This document shows, piece by piece, positions 26,264-35,243 of a stretch of DNA of 64,000 bases. Each line of letters begins with the position of its first letter. The stretch's first letter is position 1. The notes beneath the pieces were generated by a model. The model had not been told where the DNA came from. It saw only the letters and a program-made list of their open reading frames with translations, and made no database searches. A program made the position numbers and the translations under genes. The DNA comes from Streptomyces sp. R33 (GTDB lineage Bacteria; Actinomycetota; Actinomycetes; Streptomycetales; Streptomycetaceae), in contig NZ_CP165727.1 of NCBI RefSeq assembly GCF_041200175.1, positions 2,758,501-2,822,500 of the forward strand. The letters run 5' to 3'.

Positions 26264-28804
26264 CTACCGCGAGGTGGCCACCTCCACCGGAGGGATCCGC
26301 AGCGCCACCCGGCCCGGCAGGGCGGTGGCCGCGAGGGCCAGCAGCCCCGCCACCCCCAGCACCCCCACGTACACCACCGGCAGCACCGCCGGCGCAGCCG
26401 CCCCCGTCATGCCCACGCTGAACGCGGTCAGTACGGCCAGCGAGATCCCCGACCCCAGCACCGCCCCGATCAGCAGCACCGCCAGTGCCTCCGTCCGCAG
26501 CATCCGCAGCACCTGACGCCGCTTCGCCCCCGCCAGCCTCAGCATCGCGAACTCCCGGAACCGCTCCGCCGTGGACATCGCCAGCGTGTTGACCACCGCG
26601 ATCGCGGTGAACGCCAGCACCAGCCCCATCGCCAGCAGGTTGATCTCGGCGCCGGCCTGCTGACGCTCCGCCCGTACCTCGTCCGCGTCGCGCGCCGACA
26701 GCACCCCGACCCCCGGGAACTCCCGTACCGCCGCGGCCAGCTGCTCCCGCCCGGTCCCCGGCTCCGCCGCCACCAGCACACTGCTCGCCAGCGGGTTGTC
26801 CATGTGCGCCGCGACCAGGTCGTGCGGCAGGGTCAGGTCTCCGAAGCCCAGCCCCCGCACGTACACGGCCGAGACGGTCAGGGTGACCGGGGTCCCGTCG
26901 CCCAGCGCCAGCTTCAGCGGGCTCCCCGGCCCCAGACCCAGCTGATCGGCGGCCAGTTCGCTCACCGCCACGCTCTTCTCGCCGAAGCCGACCAGGCTCC
27001 CGCTCGTCACACCGGGGTCCCAGGTCCGGGTCAGCCCGGCCGGGGTCACCCCCTGCGCGCCGTACTTCGTCAGCCCCACCCGTACGGACGTGTGCACGAT
27101 CTCGGTGGCCGCCGTGACCCCCGGGGTCCGGCGGATCCGCTCCGCTGCAGCGCCGGTGACACCGGGCCCCTGCGCGGCCAGCACCCAGCCGGCCCGGACC
27201 CCGTCACGGGCCTGTGCCCGGGCGGCGTTGCCCAGCGTCGGCGTGATGAACAGGACGGTGCAGGTCATGCCGATCAGCAGGGCGAGCGGGGTGACGGCGG
27301 AGGCCATCCGGGTGGCGTTGCCGCGCAGGTTCGCGGTGGCCAGGTGCCCGCCCGCGCCGGCCAGCCGCAGCGGCCCTGCGAGCAGCGCGGTCGCGCCCCG
27401 GACCAGCAGCGGGCCGAGCAGCGAGACCGCCCCGGCGAGGACCACGACGGCCAGGAACGTCACCGGCGTCGACGCCGGCTCGGTGCGCAGCGCACTCAGT
27501 ACGGCGACCAGCACCGCACCGCCGGCGAGCAGCAGCATCCCGGCAGCGATCCGGAGCCACGCGGGCCTGCCCCGCTCGAGGGCGGCTTCGGCGAGCGCCT
27601 CGGCCGGACGGATCCGGGCGATCCGCCGCCCGGTGATCCGGGCCGCGGCCCAGGCGCCGAGCAGGCTCGCGCCGACGGCGGCGAACATGGGGAAGATCCC
27701 GGCGGTGCGCTCCAGGTTGGCGGGCACGACCCCGCTCGCGATGAACCGGCCGTGCAGCCAGGCGGCGAGCGGGAGCCCGGCGAGCGCCCCCGCCACACCG
27801 GCGGCCAGCCCCACGACCAGGGCCTCCCGGCCGATCATGCGGCGCAGCTGCCCGGGCGTGGCGGCGATGGCGCGCAGCAGGGCGAGTTCGCGGTAGCGCT
27901 GCTGGACGGAGAGGGCGAAGGTGCCGACGACGACGAGGATCGCGACGAGCAGCGAGGTGCCGCCCATGGCCCCGCCCATGGAGACCAGCTTGATGCGTGC
28001 GCCGGCCGCGTCGAGGAACTCCACCGGCCCGCGTGCGTCGCCCACGGCGACCTGCGCGCCGGTGCCCCCGAGTGCCTGCCGGATCCGCCCGGCCAGCTCG
28101 CCGGGGGCGGTACCGGGCGCCGGCAGTACGCCGATGGCGGTGACCTGTCCGTCGCGGGCGGCCAGCCGCTGCGCCTCGGCGTCGCCGAAGAACAGCGCGT
28201 TCTGCCGGGCGAGACCGCCCCGGGCGGTCTGCGCGATCCCGCTGACGGTGTACGTCTTCGGCTCGCCGGTGGCCTGCACGGTGAGCGGGGCGCCGGTCTT
28301 CAGCCCCGCGCGGGCGGCCAGTTCACGGTCGACGACGACCTCGCCGCCGCCCTGGGGGGCGCGGCCCTCGGTGAGCGTGAAGGGGGTGAGCGCGGCCGAG
28401 GTCCAGGCGTGCCCGTACGAGGGCTTCGCGCCGCCGGGGGCCTCGACCAGCGGGACGGCCTGGAAGCTGAGCTCCGGTACGGCCCGCTCGACGCCCGGCA
28501 CGGACCGGACCGCGTCCACCGTGGCGGCGGGGAGCCAGGCCCGCTCGGCGACGGGCTTGGCCTTGTGCTTCGTCTTGGCCTTGCCCTTCTTCTCCTTGAC
28601 CGTGGTCTGGTGGACGTCCTGGTCCGCGGAGACGACGACCGGCGCGGCCGCGTAGCGCTCGGTGACGATCTTTCCGCGGAGTCCGGTTTCCAGGAGCGTG
28701 CCGCAGGCGGTGACGAGGGCGGCCGCACAGAGCAGTGCGACGAAGGCACCGAGGAAACCGGCCTTGCGGTCCCTGACGGTCTGGAGGGCGTAACGCAGCA
28801 TCAT
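26264..28804 (-). CDS. FtsX-like ABC transporter permease
   Basis: 846 aa MacB/FtsX-type membrane protein with two FtsX domains. It begins MMLRYALQTVRDRKAG and a first helix (LGAFVALLCAAALVTACG), then a ~230-residue extracellular domain with a basic KEKKGKAKTKHK stretch. Triplets of helices occur near residues 260-400, another pair (LLLAGGAVLVAVLSAL, FLAVVVLAGAVSLL) around 430-480, and the C-terminal set with FREFAMLRLAGAKRRQVLRML. Such permeases need a LolD/MacB-type ATPase, but none is encoded next to it. It is convergent with the rhodanese gene and follows recX. Role may be lipoprotein or peptide export; uncertain. Confidence 0.85.
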   Translation of the reverse strand: MMLRYALQTVRDRKAGFLGAFVALLCAAALVTACGTLLETGLRGKIVTERYAAAPVVVSADQDVHQTTVKEKKGKAKTKHKAKPVAERAWLPAATVDAVRSVPGVERAVPELSFQAVPLVEAPGGAKPSYGHAWTSAALTPFTLTEGRAPQGGGEVVVDRELAARAGLKTGAPLTVQATGEPKTYTVSGIAQTARGGLARQNALFFGDAEAQRLAARDGQVTAIGVLPAPGTAPGELAGRIRQALGGTGAQVAVGDARGPVEFLDAAGARIKLVSMGGAMGGTSLLVAILVVVGTFALSVQQRYRELALLRAIAATPGQLRRMIGREALVVGLAAGVAGALAGLPLAAWLHGRFIASGVVPANLERTAGIFPMFAAVGASLLGAWAAARITGRRIARIRPAEALAEAALERGRPAWLRIAAGMLLLAGGAVLVAVLSALRTEPASTPVTFLAVVVLAGAVSLLGPLLVRGATALLAGPLRLAGAGGHLATANLRGNATRMASAVTPLALLIGMTCTVLFITPTLGNAARAQARDGVRAGWVLAAQGPGVTGAAAERIRRTPGVTAATEIVHTSVRVGLTKYGAQGVTPAGLTRTWDPGVTSGSLVGFGEKSVAVSELAADQLGLGPGSPLKLALGDGTPVTLTVSAVYVRGLGFGDLTLPHDLVAAHMDNPLASSVLVAAEPGTGREQLAAAVREFPGVGVLSARDADEVRAERQQAGAEINLLAMGLVLAFTAIAVVNTLAMSTAERFREFAMLRLAGAKRRQVLRMLRTEALAVLLIGAVLGSGISLAVLTAFSVGMTGAAAPAVLPVVYVGVLGVAGLLALAATALPGRVALRIPPVEVATSR

Positions 28805-28869
28805 GCGGGCAACTCTGCCGCCGCGCTTGGTGGTTGGCAGTGAAGCACCCTGGCGTCTGCACCCGGGGG

Positions 28870-29544
28870 CTAGCCCCACCCCCGGGTCCTGGGGCTCAGC
28901 TCACCACCCGGGGTACCCAGGTCGTCCCCGTCCGTGCAGTCGTCGCCCTCTTCCTCCAGCGCGCGCCGGACCACCCGCAGGGCCATGCCCTCCGGGTACC
29001 CCTTGCGGGCGAGCATTCCCGCGAGCCGCCGGATCCGCTTGTCCCGCTCCAGGCCCCGGGTGGCGCGGAGCTTGCGCTCCACGAGCTCCCGGGCGGTCTG
29101 CTCCTCCTGGTCGGAGTCCAGCTGTTCCAGGGCCTCCTGGACGAGGGTGGCGTGCACCCCCTTCGTGCGCAGCTCCTGGGCGAGCGCCCGACGCGCGAGG
29201 CCCCGGCCGCGGTGCCGGGACTCGACCCAGGCCCCGGCGAAGGCCGCGTCGTCGATCAGGCCGACCTCCTCGAACCGGGAGAGGACCGCCTGCGACACCT
29301 CCTCGGGGATGCCCCGCTTCTCGAGGGCGTCCGCGAGCTGGCGCCGGGTGCGCGGCATCCCGGTGAGCAGGCGCAGACAGATCGCCCGCGCCTGCTCCTC
29401 GGGACTCTGGGGCGGCAGCTCCTGGCGGCTTTCGCCGCGGCCTTCGGCGCGTCCGTCGCGACGCCCCTCACGGCCGCGTTCGCGGCTGCCTTCGCGACGG
29501 CCCTCCCGGCCTCCGTTCCCGCCGCCCCTTTCCTGCTCCCGCAC
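28870..29544 (-). CDS. recX: RecX, regulator of RecA
   Basis: 224 aa. RecX caps and destabilises RecA filaments. The first ~40 residues are a low-complexity Arg/Gly/Glu stretch; the helical RecX repeats then appear (AICLRLLTGMPRTRRQLADAL, EVGLIDDAAFAGAWVESR, KRIRRLAGMLARKGYPEG). Start GTG 29544 is 3 bases past the recA stop, so the two genes are co-transcribed and probably translationally coupled. Confidence 0.92.
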   Translation of the reverse strand: MREQERGGGNGGREGRREGSRERGREGRRDGRAEGRGESRQELPPQSPEEQARAICLRLLTGMPRTRRQLADALEKRGIPEEVSQAVLSRFEEVGLIDDAAFAGAWVESRHRGRGLARRALAQELRTKGVHATLVQEALEQLDSDQEEQTARELVERKLRATRGLERDKRIRRLAGMLARKGYPEGMALRVVRRALEEEGDDCTDGDDLGTPGGELSPRTRGWG

Positions 29545-29547
29545 GGG

Positions 29548-30657
29548 TCAGCTCTTGGCGACGGCGGCCTTGGCCGTCGTCTTGGCCTTCGATGCGGGAG
29601 CGGGCACGGCCGCGGCCTCGGCAGGCGCGCCGGCGGCCGCCTCGCCGGCGGCGGCGTCCTTGCGCACGCCCACGCCCAGCTTCTCCTTGATCTTCCGCTC
29701 GATCTCGTTGGCGAGGTCGGGGTTGTCCTTCAGGAAGTTGCGGGCGTTCTCCTTGCCCTGGCCGAGCTGGTCGCCCTCGTACGTGTACCAGGCGCCGGCC
29801 TTGCGCACGAAGCCGTGCTCCACGCCCATGTCGATCAGGCCGCCCTCACGGCTGATGCCCTGGCCGTAGAGGATGTCGAACTCGGCCTGCTTGAACGGCG
29901 GCGCGACCTTGTTCTTGACGACCTTGACGCGGGTGCGGTTGCCGACCGCGTCGGTGCCGTCCTTCAGGGTCTCGATACGGCGGATGTCGAGGCGCACGGA
30001 GGCGTAGAACTTCAGCGCGCGGCCACCGGTGGTGGTCTCCGGCGAGCCGAACATCACACCGATCTTCTCGCGGAGCTGGTTGATGAAGATCGCGGTGGTC
30101 TTGGACTGGTTGAGCGCACCGGTGATCTTCCGGAGCGCCTGGCTCATCAGACGGGCCTGGAGACCCACGTGCGAGTCACCCATCTCGCCCTCGATCTCGG
30201 CGCGCGGCACCAGGGCCGCCACGGAGTCGATGACGATCAGGTCGAGGGCACCGGAGCGGACGAGCATGTCCACGATCTCCAGCGCCTGCTCGCCGGTGTC
30301 CGGCTGCGACAGGATGAGGTTGTCGGTGTCGACGCCGAGGGCCTTCGCGTACTCGGGGTCGAGCGCGTGCTCGGCGTCCACGAAGGCGACGGTGCCGCCG
30401 GCCTTCTGTGCGTTGGCCACGGCGTGCAGGGTCAGGGTCGTCTTGCCGGAGGACTCCGGGCCGTACACCTCGATCACGCGGCCGCGGGGCAGCCCGCCGA
30501 CGCCGAGGGCGATGTCCAGCGCGGTCGACCCGGTCGGGATGACCTCGATGGGGTCGTTCGGCTTGTCGCCGAGGCGCATGACCGCACCCTTGCCGAATTG
30601 CCGTTCAATCTGTGCGAGCGCGGCGTCGAGAGCCTTCTCGCGGTCGGTGCCTGCCAT
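29548..30657 (-). CDS. recA: recombinase RecA
   Basis: 369 aa. Walker [11 protein letters not shown], then [38 protein letters not shown] and [21 protein letters not shown] (DNA-binding loop 2 region). The C-terminus carries a lysine/alanine tail typical of Streptomyces RecA. Start ATG 30657. An SOS-like box overlies its promoter at 30763-30774. Drives homologous recombination and LexA self-cleavage after DNA damage. Confidence 0.97.
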   Translation of the reverse strand: MAGTDREKALDAALAQIERQFGKGAVMRLGDKPNDPIEVIPTGSTALDIALGVGGLPRGRVIEVYGPESSGKTTLTLHAVANAQKAGGTVAFVDAEHALDPEYAKALGVDTDNLILSQPDTGEQALEIVDMLVRSGALDLIVIDSVAALVPRAEIEGEMGDSHVGLQARLMSQALRKITGALNQSKTTAIFINQLREKIGVMFGSPETTTGGRALKFYASVRLDIRRIETLKDGTDAVGNRTRVKVVKNKVAPPFKQAEFDILYGQGISREGGLIDMGVEHGFVRKAGAWYTYEGDQLGQGKENARNFLKDNPDLANEIERKIKEKLGVGVRKDAAAGEAAAGAPAEAAAVPAPASKAKTTAKAAVAKS

Positions 30658-30762
30658 GGGTTCCACCCGGTTTGCTTGAGTCGATCGCTTCACGCCATTG
30701 ACGCTAACGCCTGCCACTGACAATGCGCTGCCACGTCCGTTTCGGCTGTGGATAACTCATCA

Positions 30763-30788
30763 GAATGGATGTTCGATTTCCCTGTCAA
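30763..30788 (-). promoter_or_regulatory. recA promoter region with LexA (SOS/Cheo) box
   Basis: On the minus strand, TTGACA (30788-30783) is followed 8 bases later by GAACATCCATTC (30774-30763). The actinobacterial/Bacillus LexA box is GAAC-N4-GTTC; here the second half has one change. The same kind of box is found before recA in other streptomycetes. It lies about 105 bases before the recA start and would let LexA cover the promoter. Confidence 0.65.
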
Positions 30789-30934
30789 GCGCACCGCGCC
30801 CCACCCGGCGCGGGCCACCCCGCGAGGCCGTACGGCCCGCGGCACGGCGGGTCGGGTCCCACGCATTGCCCCGGCCACCGGGCAGGCCCACACTCGGGGC
30901 GGAACGGGGACGGGACGCGAAGTCGGGGGCGAAG

Positions 30935-31651
30935 GTGTGGGTCTACATCTTCCTGGGTTCGGCCCCGCCACTGCTCGGCGTGACCCTCACCCGCATCCTG
31001 CTGCAGCGCGGACCCGACCCCGCGGACCGGGCGGACACCGGGGTGCTCGGCCCGCACGAAGCCGCGTACCTGGACGGCGGCCGGCAGCGCGTTGCCGAAG
31101 TGGCGCTCACCACGCTGCACCTGGCCGGGATGCTGCCCGTCGGCGCCGACGGCCGCCCCGGGGCCGGCGTGCGGAGGAAGCCCCCGCCGGCCGACCCGGT
31201 CCAGGCGGAGGCCCTCCGCCGGGCAGCAGGCTCTCCGGCGCCGCACGTGGACGGGCTCGGGAAGCTCGTCGCCGCCTCCCCCGCCACCGCCGCGGTCGCG
31301 AAGGGCCTGGCCGCGCGGGGCCTGGCCGTCGACCCCGGGCGGCGCGAGCGGGCCGCGCGCGCCCAGCTGGTGCAGCAGGTGCTGCTGGCGCTCGCGGTCC
31401 TGGCTACGGTCGCGGCCTGCGCCGTCGACTCCGCCGCCGGGGAGGGCAACGGCCTGGGGCCGTTCCTCGCGTTCGCCGCGCTCGGCACGGTGACGGGGCT
31501 CGGCATCTCCCGCGCCCCCGCCGCCCTGGCCCGCCCCGCGCCCGTACCCCCGCCCTCCCCCGCACCGCCCCACGACGCCCTGGACCGACCTCGCCCGCCG
31601 ACTGACAACCCAGGGTTGACACCCTCCGACTGTCAACCTACGGTTGCACCT
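30935..31651 (+). CDS. TIGR04222-like membrane protein, reading frame open into the next gene
   Basis: GTG at 30935 begins WVYIFLGSAPPLLGVTLTRIL (one helix), followed by LGPHEAAYLDGGRQRVAEVALTTLHLAGML, the hallmark of TIGR04222-type actinobacterial proteins, and two C-terminal helices (LVQQVLLALAVLATVAAC, FLAFAALGTVTGLGI). After a Pro-rich tail the frame has no stop and continues in phase into the HTH/Clp-N protein at 31652, which would give a 497-aa fusion (30935-32428). A TGA in the +1 frame at 31603-31605, just before the next promoter, suggests that this protein may normally end there. The end given here is therefore nominal. Confidence 0.5.
31606..31646 (+). promoter_or_regulatory. promoter overlaid by two CAACC-N3-GGTTG operators
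   Basis: TTGACA (31616-31621), a 17-base spacer and TACGGT (31639-31644) form a near-ideal promoter. Perfect half-site palindromes CAACC-N3-GGTTG lie at 31606-31618 and 31634-31646, 28 bases apart, one over the -35 and one over the -10. Transcription would start at about 31651, right at the ATG of the next gene, so the mRNA would be leaderless. A dimeric repressor bound at both sites would shut the promoter. Confidence 0.65.
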
Positions 31652-32428
31652 ATGACGAACCCTTCGGTGGAACCCGTTCGCATGACCAATCCGGTACGCC
31701 TCGACGACCTGATCGAGGCCATCAAGAAGGTCCACACCGACACCCTGGAGCAGCTCAGCGGCGCCGTCGTCGTCGCCGAGTCCCTCGGGGACGTCGCGGA
31801 CCACCTCATCGGTCACTTCGTGGACCAGGCCCGCCGCTCCGGCGCCTCCTGGACCGACATCGGCCGCAGCATGGGCGTCACCCGCCAGGCCGCCCAGAAG
31901 CGCTTCGTCCCCAAGGCGGACAAGGAGGGCGAGGGCGGCATGGACCCCGGCCAGGGCTTCGGCCGCTTCACCCCCCGCGCCCGCAACGTCGTCGTCACCG
32001 CACAGAACGAGGCCCGCGCCGCCGGCGGCACCGAGATCCGCACCGAGCACCTTGTCCTCGGCCTGCTCGCCGAGCCTGAGGGCCTCGCCGCGCTCGCCCT
32101 GCGCGCGCAGGACGTCGACACCGAGGCCGTACGCGCCGCCGCGAGCGCCGCCCTGCCCCCGGCCGCCACCGGGGAGATCCCCGCCCTCATCCCCTTCGAC
32201 GCCTCCGCCAAGAAGGCCCTGGAGCTCACCTTCCGCGAGGCCCTGCGCCTCGGCCACAACTACGTCGGCACCGAGCACATCCTGCTCGCGCTCCTCGAAC
32301 TCGAGAACGGCGAGGGCGTCTTCAGCGGCCTCGGCGTGGACAAGGCCGCCGCCGAGGCGACCGTCAGCGAGGCCCTTGCCGCCTTCGTCGCCTCGGCCGG
32401 GGAAAAGGCCGAGGAGCCGAAGCAGTAG
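31652..32428 (+). CDS. HTH plus Clp N-terminal domain protein
   Basis: 258 aa. An N-terminal helical part contains SWTDIGRSMGVTRQAAQKRF (about residues 68-87), a helix-turn-helix-like segment common in actinobacterial proteins of this type. The C-terminal ~160 residues hold two Clp_N repeats (FTPRARNVVVTAQNEARAAG, EIRTEHLVLGLL; and TFREALRLGHNYVGTEHILLALL). No AAA ATPase follows, so it is not a Clp chaperone but may bind Clp substrates or regulate Clp, or sense misfolded protein. The start codon lies at the predicted transcription start, so there is no ribosome site. It overlaps the convergent transporter gene by 65 bases. Confidence 0.8.
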   Translation: MTNPSVEPVRMTNPVRLDDLIEAIKKVHTDTLEQLSGAVVVAESLGDVADHLIGHFVDQARRSGASWTDIGRSMGVTRQAAQKRFVPKADKEGEGGMDPGQGFGRFTPRARNVVVTAQNEARAAGGTEIRTEHLVLGLLAEPEGLAALALRAQDVDTEAVRAAASAALPPAATGEIPALIPFDASAKKALELTFREALRLGHNYVGTEHILLALLELENGEGVFSGLGVDKAAAEATVSEALAAFVASAGEKAEEPKQ

Positions 32429-33647
32429 CAGCCTGGTCCCCGGCCGCCGCCCCTTCCGTCACCTCGTACCGCTTCACGTACGCGCCGAGGAAGGCCTGCA
32501 GCGTGGCGACGGCCGGGATCGCGATCAGCGCCCCGACCGCGCCCAGCAGGGCCGTGCCCGCGATGACCGACCCGAAGGCCACCGCCGGGTGGATGTCGAC
32601 CGTCTTCGAGGTCAGCTTCGGCTGGAGCACGTAGTTCTCGAACTGCTGGTAGACCACCACGAATCCGAGGACGTACAGCGCGTTCCAGGGCGCGTCCGGG
32701 AAGGCGATCAGCATCGGCAGCGCGCCCGCCAGGTAGGTGCCGATGGTGGGGATGAACTGGGAGACCAGCCCCACCCACACCGCGAGCGCGGGGGCGTACG
32801 GCACGTCGAGGACCGCGAACACGACGTAGTGCGCGATGCCGGAGACCAGGGCCATCAGTCCGCGCGAGTAGAGGTACCCGCCGGTCTTGGCGACGGCGAT
32901 CTCCCAGGCGCGCAGCACCTCCGACTGCTTCGCAGGGGGCAGTACGGAGCACAGCGCGCGCCGCAGCCGCGGCCCGTCGGCGGCGAAGTAGAAGGAGAAG
33001 AGGCCGACCGTCAGCAGCCTGAAGAGTCCGCCGAGCACGGTGGCGGACACGTCGAGCACGCCGGTCGCGCTGTTCTGTACGTACTTCTGGAGCCAGTCCG
33101 AGTGCAGCAGGCTGTCCTGGATCGCGAGCCGGGACAGCTTGGTGTGGAAGGTGGTGTTGATCGAGCCGATCACCGAGTCGAGATAGCCCGGGAAGCCCTG
33201 CACCATCGCGACGATCTGCCCGGCGAGCATCGAGCCGAGCAGGACGACGAAGCCGACGGCCGCGACGAACACCCCGAGGAACACCAGGAAGGTGGCGAGG
33301 CCGCGGCGCATGCCGCGGGCCGACATCCGGGCCACGGCCGGTTCGACCGCGAGCGCGAGGAAGAACGCGATCAGGATGTTGACGAGCAGCCCGGTCAGCT
33401 GGTGGAAGGCCCAGCTGCCGAGCTGGAAGCACGCGATGAGGGCCAGGACGAGGACGACGGCGCGCGGCAGCCAGCGCGGCATCCGGGCCCCGGGCGCCGC
33501 CTGGGCGGTGGCGCCGCCGCCGGGAGGCCCTGCGGGGCCGACGGGGGCGGGCCCGGTCCGGCCGGTCGCCGCCTCGGCGGTACCTGCCGAACCGGTGGTG
33601 TCGGCGGTGCCGGTCGTCGTCACGGTCGTCTCATCGGTGGCTGCCAC
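32364..33647 (-). CDS. AI-2E family transporter
   Basis: 427 aa polytopic membrane protein of the PF01594 family (TqsA/PerM type). The first ~55 residues are Thr/Gly/Pro-rich and cytoplasmic. Hydrophobic blocks and family motifs are clear: LTGLLVNILIAFFLALAVEPAV, GLVSQFIPTIGTYLAGALP, FVVVYQQFENYVLQPKL and HPAVAFGSVIAGTALLG. Some relatives export autoinducer-2, others are Na+/H+ antiporters, so substrate is open. The GTG start is at 33647. The basic C-terminal tail is read over the end of the convergent Clp-N gene. Confidence 0.88.
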   Translation of the reverse strand: MAATDETTVTTTGTADTTGSAGTAEAATGRTGPAPVGPAGPPGGGATAQAAPGARMPRWLPRAVVLVLALIACFQLGSWAFHQLTGLLVNILIAFFLALAVEPAVARMSARGMRRGLATFLVFLGVFVAAVGFVVLLGSMLAGQIVAMVQGFPGYLDSVIGSINTTFHTKLSRLAIQDSLLHSDWLQKYVQNSATGVLDVSATVLGGLFRLLTVGLFSFYFAADGPRLRRALCSVLPPAKQSEVLRAWEIAVAKTGGYLYSRGLMALVSGIAHYVVFAVLDVPYAPALAVWVGLVSQFIPTIGTYLAGALPMLIAFPDAPWNALYVLGFVVVYQQFENYVLQPKLTSKTVDIHPAVAFGSVIAGTALLGAVGALIAIPAVATLQAFLGAYVKRYEVTEGAAAGDQAATASAPRPFPRPRRRRRQGPR

Positions 33648-33698
33648 GCGCCCCAGTCTGTCCCACCCGCCGCGCGGACGGGGAAACGGCCGTCGGCG

Positions 33699-33893
33699 TC
33701 AGCGCAGCGAAGCGGGTACGTCCATCGCCGCACACACCGCGCGCCACACGTCCTTGGCCTCCCAGCCCGCCTCCAGCGCCTGGTGGACGGTGCGTCCGCC
33801 CAGCTCCGTCATGACGTGGTCCCGTGCGAAGGAGTCCGCGTAGCCCGCACCGAAGTGCTCGGCCATCCGCTCCCAGAAAATCGTCAACCGCAT
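33699..33893 (-). CDS. DUF3046 protein
   Basis: 64 aa. MRLTIFWERMAEHFGAGYAD and DVWRAVCAAMDVP match the short actinobacterial family DUF3046, which usually stands close to recA. No membrane segments. It lies 51 bases before the transporter gene on the same strand. Function unknown. Confidence 0.85.
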   Translation of the reverse strand: MRLTIFWERMAEHFGAGYADSFARDHVMTELGGRTVHQALEAGWEAKDVWRAVCAAMDVPASLR

Positions 33894-33975
33894 GCCCCCA
33901 GTATCCCGCCCCGGGAGAGTGCACCGGCGCTGTTCGGCCCCCGTCCCCGCGCCGCCGCGCCCTACGGTTTCACGC

Positions 33976-34938
33976 ATGCCTGGAGACGAAGCTTCCTCGC
34001 TGGCCCCACCCACCCCACCGACCCCGCTGGCCCGCGCCGAGCAGTTCATCTGGCTCACTGCCCGGGTCCTGGAGCAGCGGCGGTTCGCGTTCCACTTCCT
34101 CGGCGGGGACCCCGACGCGGTGGACACCGCGCTCGGCTCGTACCTCAACGCCGACGGCGGCTACGGCCACGCCCTCGATCCGGATCTGCGCGGTCCGCTC
34201 AGCCAGCCGCTGCACACCGCGCACGCCCTGCGCGTCCTGGACAGCCTGGGCCGCTGCGCCGGACAGCGGATCGAGCGGCTCTGCCGCCACCTCACCCGGG
34301 TCTCCACCGCGGACGGCGCGCTCCCGGTGCTCCGCGCGGCCCCGCGCGGCCACCCCGGAGCCCCGTACCACCGGGTGTACGACGATCCGCCGGGCGAGCT
34401 GCTGACCACGGGCCCGGTGGTCGGCGTACTGCACCGCAACCGGATCTGGCACGCCTGGCTGTTCCGGGCCACGGACTTCTGCTGGGAGCGGGTCGAGACC
34501 CTGCGCCGGGCGGACCCGTACGAGATCCAGAGCGCGGTGGCCTTCCTCGACGGCGCCCCCGACCGGGCGCGGGCCGCGGCGGCCGCGGACCGGCTGGGGC
34601 GGCTCGTGCGCGAGCAGCGGCTCGTCGTGCTCGATCCGCGCCGGCGCCGGGAGTACCCGCCGTACCCCGGTCACGCGCCGGGCGAGCAGCTGTTCCCGCA
34701 CGACGTCGCCCGGCGGCCGGAGTCGCTGGCGCGCGGCTGGTTCACCGACGAGGAGCTGAGGCGCTCGCTGGACTTCCTGGCCGCCGCGCAGCAGCCGGAC
34801 GGCGGCTGGCCGGTGCGCCGCCTCGCGTGGGCACCGGGCAGCTCGCTGGAACGCCGCCCGATCGCCACCCTGGAGGCCCTGCTGACCCTGCGCGCGTACG
34901 GTCGCCCCCTGGCCGGCGACCCCCCGGGCGGGAGCTAG
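33976..34938 (+). CDS. terpene cyclase/prenyltransferase-like alpha-toroid protein
   Basis: 320 aa. Repeats such as YLNADGGYGHALDPDL and FLAAAQQPDGGWPV are the QW-like motifs of the alpha-alpha toroid seen in squalene-hopene cyclases and protein prenyltransferases. The acidic DXDD catalytic motif of cyclases is not evident and the chain is about half the length of one, so it is not called an active cyclase. ATG 33976; no isoprenoid genes nearby. Its TAG stop overlaps the azlD stop. Confidence 0.65.
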   Translation: MPGDEASSLAPPTPPTPLARAEQFIWLTARVLEQRRFAFHFLGGDPDAVDTALGSYLNADGGYGHALDPDLRGPLSQPLHTAHALRVLDSLGRCAGQRIERLCRHLTRVSTADGALPVLRAAPRGHPGAPYHRVYDDPPGELLTTGPVVGVLHRNRIWHAWLFRATDFCWERVETLRRADPYEIQSAVAFLDGAPDRARAAAAADRLGRLVREQRLVVLDPRRRREYPPYPGHAPGEQLFPHDVARRPESLARGWFTDEELRRSLDFLAAAQQPDGGWPVRRLAWAPGSSLERRPIATLEALLTLRAYGRPLAGDPPGGS

Positions 34939-35243
34939 CCCCCCAGGGCCCGGACCCCGGCGGTGACCACCACCGCGGCGCCGACCACGAGCAGGAACGG
35001 GGCCCGCAGCAGCAGCGCGAGCCCGGCGGCGGCCAGCCCGGCGGCGCGGGCGTCGAGCACGAGCTCGTGCCCGGTGCCGAAGGTCTGCTGGGCGGTGAGC
35101 GCGGCGAGCAGCGCGACCGGCAGCAGCGCGGCGAGCCGGCGCACGAGCGGCCGCTCCAGTGCCCCGGCGGGTACGAGCAGCCCGGCGAGCTTGACGGCGT
35201 AGCAGCCGACGACGGTGAGTCCGATGGCGAGCCAGACGTTCAC
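34935..35243 (-). CDS. azlD: AzlD-domain branched-chain amino acid exporter subunit
   Basis: 102 aa, four hydrophobic helices (VWLAIGLTVVGCYAVKLAGLL, LAALLPVALLAALTAQQ, AGLAAAGLALLLRAPFLLVVGAAVVVTAG). GTG start overlaps the azlC stop by GTGA, so the two are coupled. AzlC and AzlD together form an exporter of branched-chain amino acids or their analogues. Confidence 0.88.
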   Translation of the reverse strand: MNVWLAIGLTVVGCYAVKLAGLLVPAGALERPLVRRLAALLPVALLAALTAQQTFGTGHELVLDARAAGLAAAGLALLLRAPFLLVVGAAVVVTAGVRALGG

